Shown: piece after piece, positions 6,124 to 7,970 of the stretch
Layout of the letters: the number at the start of each line of letters is the position of its first letter
How positions within the stretch are numbered: position 1 is the first letter of the stretch
Source: an uncultured Peptococcaceae bacterium
Lineage (GTDB): Bacteria; Bacillota; Peptococcia; Peptococcales; Peptococcaceae
Assembly: GCA_902462325.1 (NCBI GenBank)
Contig: CABQBF010000122.1
Coordinates: forward strand, 1 to 7,970
DNA length: 7,970 bases
Reading direction: 5' to 3'
Notes under the pieces: model-generated
The model's database searches: none
What the model was told of the DNA's origin: nothing
What the model saw: the letters and a program-made list of their open reading frames with translations, nothing else
Translations under genes and position numbers: made by a program

Positions 6124-6142
6124 TTTGTAGTTTAACTACAAA
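6124..6142. promoter_or_regulatory. Perfect palindrome, candidate operator of the Crp/Fnr-type regulator
   Basis: TTTGTAGTT-T-AACTACAAA is a perfect 9-bp inverted repeat around one central base. Its centre is at about -42 of the predicted permease-assT promoter, the class II activator position of Crp/Fnr proteins, and it covers the place of the missing -35. A Crp/Fnr-family gene lies about 135 bases away. A caveat is that known Crp/Fnr sites (TTGAT-N4-ATCAA, TGTGA-N6-TCACA, TTAAT-N4-ATTAA) have an even centre, whereas this one has an odd centre. Confidence 0.6.
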
Positions 6143-6158
6143 TTTTAAAAAAATTTGT
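6138..6158. repeat. Second, overlapping palindrome in the permease-assT promoter
   Basis: ACAAATTTT (6138-6146) and AAAATTTGT (6150-6158) form a perfect 9-bp inverted repeat with a 3-base centre. It shares the ACAAA of the first palindrome, giving the pattern TTTGT-N9-ACAAA-N11-TTTGT across 6124-6158. Its centre falls near -57. It may be a second operator or simply an AT-rich by-product; the composition makes chance more likely than for the first. Confidence 0.4.
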
Positions 6159-6218
6159 CGATATTTTATGTTCTATAAGTTTATTTTTTATTTGCGCCAT
6201 CTCATGAAATCTCCGCAC

Positions 6219-6252
6219 AAAAAAACGGAAAAGGTAGCAATTTCCTCTTCCG
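6219..6252 (-). terminator. Intrinsic terminator of the Crp/Fnr-type regulator gene
   Basis: In the minus-strand transcript CGGAAGAGG (6252-6244) pairs with CCTTTTCCG (6234-6226), nine pairs including one G-U, around a 9-base loop. Seven U residues (6225-6219) follow immediately. It lies 24 bases after the regulator stop and separates the regulator unit from the permease-assT operon, which therefore needs its own promoter. Confidence 0.85.
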
Positions 6253-6276
6253 CTGCGAAACCTAATAATGCCCTTT

Positions 6277-6963
6277 TTACAAAACCCGTTCCACCACATA
6301 GTTCCAGTTGTCAATGATAAATCTATTTTTTTCTTTGTGCATAATGTTATTTTTTTGATACTTGCTGAGCAAATTGCTGACCGTGACACGATGCAGCCCT
6401 GTAGCATTGGCTAAATCGGCGTGGGTCAGCTTGCGGGGAATTATTTTGCGACCGCCTTCTTCATAGCCCCATTCCCAATAGAGAATATACAACAAACGCA
6501 GCAAACGCTCCTCTGCTCCATTCATTGCAGTTCCAGCCAGTTGATGCACCAATGATTTGGTTTTCTGCGCCATACAAAACAACATTTGTTTAGCCAGCTC
6601 GTTATTCTGTCCCATTAATTGCTCCACAAGCTCCCTGGAAAAAAGAACTACCTCGCAATCAGTCTCCGCTATAAAATACACTAGACTTGCTCCGCCAGCC
6701 CAAACAGCAGTTTCCGCTAAAATATTAGGCCCTGTTAAAACAAATAACAGCTTTTCGCTACCATCGTGGTTGAGTACCGCTGCTCTAACCGTTCCTTGTA
6801 CCAAATAATAAAACTGGTTAATTGATTCTCCTGCCTCGATGATTCTGTCATGCTGCCGGAATAAAAGCCGTTCTCCCTGTGTTACATGCTCCGCTAACTT
6901 GCAATCTATACTGGGCAGCCAGGGCGACCGCCCAAGATAATATGCTTTTTCCTCTGCCCTCAT
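6277..6963 (-). CDS. Crp/Fnr-family transcriptional regulator (CprK-like features)
   Basis: A 228-residue regulator of usual Crp/Fnr length. Residues about 25-115 form the cyclic-nucleotide-binding-type beta roll (FYYLVQGTVR, HDGSEKLLFVL), about 116-148 the dimer helix, and 179-208 the helix-turn-helix (LTHADLANATGLHRVTVSNLLSKYQ). HDGSEKLL and the recognition helix HRVTVSNLL resemble CprK of Desulfitobacterium (DGSEKLL, HHVTVSRVL), which senses chlorinated phenols. There is no N-terminal cysteine group for an FNR cluster (only Cys21, Cys103 and Cys130) and no cAMP-site signature I can point to, so a small-molecule ligand is likely but unidentified. ATG at 6963 with AAAGGAG 5 bases upstream. 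It starts 10 bases after the mtnA-aldolase fusion, so is probably co-transcribed with it, and ends at the terminator 6219-6252. Likely target: the permease-assT operon just downstream. Confidence 0.88.
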   Translation of the reverse strand: MRAEEKAYYLGRSPWLPSIDCKLAEHVTQGERLLFRQHDRIIEAGESINQFYYLVQGTVRAAVLNHDGSEKLLFVLTGPNILAETAVWAGGASLVYFIAETDCEVVLFSRELVEQLMGQNNELAKQMLFCMAQKTKSLVHQLAGTAMNGAEERLLRLLYILYWEWGYEEGGRKIIPRKLTHADLANATGLHRVTVSNLLSKYQKNNIMHKEKNRFIIDNWNYVVERVL

Positions 6964-6973
6964 GGCTTCTCCT

Positions 6974-7970
6974 TTATCGTCCGTAGCTTTTCATGTTTTC
7001 ATACAACCGGGCGCTGTCTTCTGCCGGAATTTGCTGCACGGCGCCAATTTGCCCGGCCAGGCATGCAACTCTGGCGCCATCCTCTAAAATTTGCGCCAGC
7101 ATATAGGCCCGCTCCATCCCATCAGCGGCTACGACCGCGCCATGATTGGCCAGCAGACAACCGTTGGCCTGCTGTAATGCCTTTGCCGTCTGCTCTGCCA
7201 ACGCCGCACTGCCCGGCGGACAATAGGGCACCAACGGCACATTGCCCGGCGCAAGCATACCCATCTCGCTAATCACAGGCCCCAACTGCTTGCCGCTGGA
7301 AGCACAGGCGGTGCAATAAGCCCCATGGGTATGCACAATGGCATTGCAATCGGGACGAACGCCGTAAACGGCACAGTGCATGGGCAGCTCCGACGATGGC
7401 TTGTAACGATTAACCACACCTTCTACCGCACTGCCATCTAAATGGAGCAGACAAATATCTTCTGGCTGCATGGTATCGTACAGCACACCGGAAGGCGTAA
7501 TGGCCAATAAACCATGGGCTCTGTCCACCGCACTCACATTGCCGAAACTGCCGCTGCTCAATCCATCACGGGCCATTTTTTTTGCTGTGTCTACCACCTG
7601 CTGCTGTAAAGTGCGGACATTGCAGCCAAGGGTTGGCTTCCCCTGCCGCAAGGCCTCTAAATTTTGCTGAAAAGGCGGAAAAGCCACGCCTTTTTCGGTG
7701 ATAATGGCGGTAATATACTGCTCCGGCGTTACATCAAAGGCCGGATTAAATACCATAGCGGCCTCCGGCACTGTCTGCCGCCCGTTAAACTGGCGGATTT
7801 CCTCTTCCCGGCGCTGCTCAATGGGGATTTTGCTGCCATCGCTGATGGCAAAATCCACCGTTGATAAAGGCGCTGCCACATAAAAAGGAATTTGATGGGC
7901 TTTGGCCAAAATGGCAACTGTGTAAGTGCCAATCTTATTGGCGGTGTCGCCATTGGCGGCAATGCGGTCC
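6974..7970 (-). CDS. mtnA: MtnA (methylthioribose-1-phosphate isomerase) fused to a class II aldolase/dehydratase domain, 5' end outside window
   Basis: The frame stays open to the right edge (first full codon at 7969), giving 331 visible residues. Visible residues 1 to about 112 are the C-terminal third of Mtn[17 protein letters not shown], then [22 protein letters not shown] and IITEKG. MtnA isomerises 5-methylthioribose-1-phosphate (and 5-deoxyribose-1-phosphate) to the ribulose form. Residues about 118-310 are a class II aldolase/adducin domain with SSELPMH (Glu194), HTH (His213, His215) and NHG (His276); the intervals 19, 2 and 61 equal those of E. coli FucA (E73, H92, H94, H155). FucA's Tyr113 is not kept; a Glu (SEM, Glu235) lies there, reminiscent of the catalytic Glu of MtnB/APIP dehydratases. 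So the second step may be aldol cleavage (DHAP shunt, Ald2-like) or MtnB dehydration. No stop or internal ribosome site separates the domains. The regulator gene follows after 10 bases. Confidence 0.88.
   Translation of the reverse strand, partial: DRIAANGDTANKIGTYTVAILAKAHQIPFYVAAPLSTVDFAISDGSKIPIEQRREEEIRQFNGRQTVPEAAMVFNPAFDVTPEQYITAIITEKGVAFPPFQQNLEALRQGKPTLGCNVRTLQQQVVDTAKKMARDGLSSGSFGNVSAVDRAHGLLAITPSGVLYDTMQPEDICLLHLDGSAVEGVVNRYKPSSELPMHCAVYGVRPDCNAIVHTHGAYCTACASSGKQLGPVISEMGMLAPGNVPLVPYCPPGSAALAEQTAKALQQANGCLLANHGAVVAADGMERAYMLAQILEDGARVACLAGQIGAVQQIPAEDSARLYENMKSYGR

Noticed and set aside
6277..6963. Regulator as a true FNR oxygen sensor
   Set aside because: The N-terminal cysteines required for the 4Fe-4S cluster are absent; only three scattered cysteines are present.

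Overview
The window looks like chromosomal DNA of an anaerobic, spore-forming-lineage member of the Bacillota (Clostridia or Negativicutes; I cannot decide between them from sequence alone). The main clues are spoVS directly downstream of a YmdB-type phosphodiesterase gene, the order known from Bacillus and relatives, strong AGGAGG-type ribosome sites on most genes, and a sigma-H-like promoter before spoVS. Every gene I can support is on the minus strand, so the window reads from right (upstream) to left (downstream). I see no tRNA, rRNA, CRISPR array, transposase or insertion sequence.

Right end (6219-7970): a 5'-truncated gene fuses the C-terminal part of methylthioribose-1-phosphate isomerase (MtnA) to a class II aldolase/dehydratase domain. 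This suggests a two-step enzyme of methylthioadenosine or 5'-deoxyadenosine salvage. Ten bases later comes a Crp/Fnr-family regulator without an FNR-type iron-sulfur cysteine cluster, CprK-like in places, which ends in a good intrinsic terminator.

Middle (2719-6158): a two-gene unit holds an SLC13/DASS-like permease and a large aryl-sulfate sulfotransferase (AssT) without a signal peptide. Its promoter has a perfect TATAAT, a very poor -35 and a perfect 9+1+9 palindrome centred at about -42, the place where Crp/Fnr proteins act as class II activators. A second palindrome overlaps it upstream. My reading is an inducible module in which the permease brings in a sulfated (perhaps aromatic) compound, the cytosolic AssT moves the sulfo group to another phenol, and the regulator gene next door controls the unit.

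Left (1-2718): a structured leader of about 277 bases with imperfect direct repeats, a long hairpin and a possible 34-codon upstream ORF precedes a YitT-family membrane protein gene. Then an extended -10 promoter drives a small LRAT-fold (NlpC/P60-like) protein with an unusual cysteine cluster. Its stop overlaps the TTG start of ymdB (TTGA), so the two are probably translationally coupled. spoVS follows with its own sigma-H-like promoter, and only its first 20 codons lie in the window.
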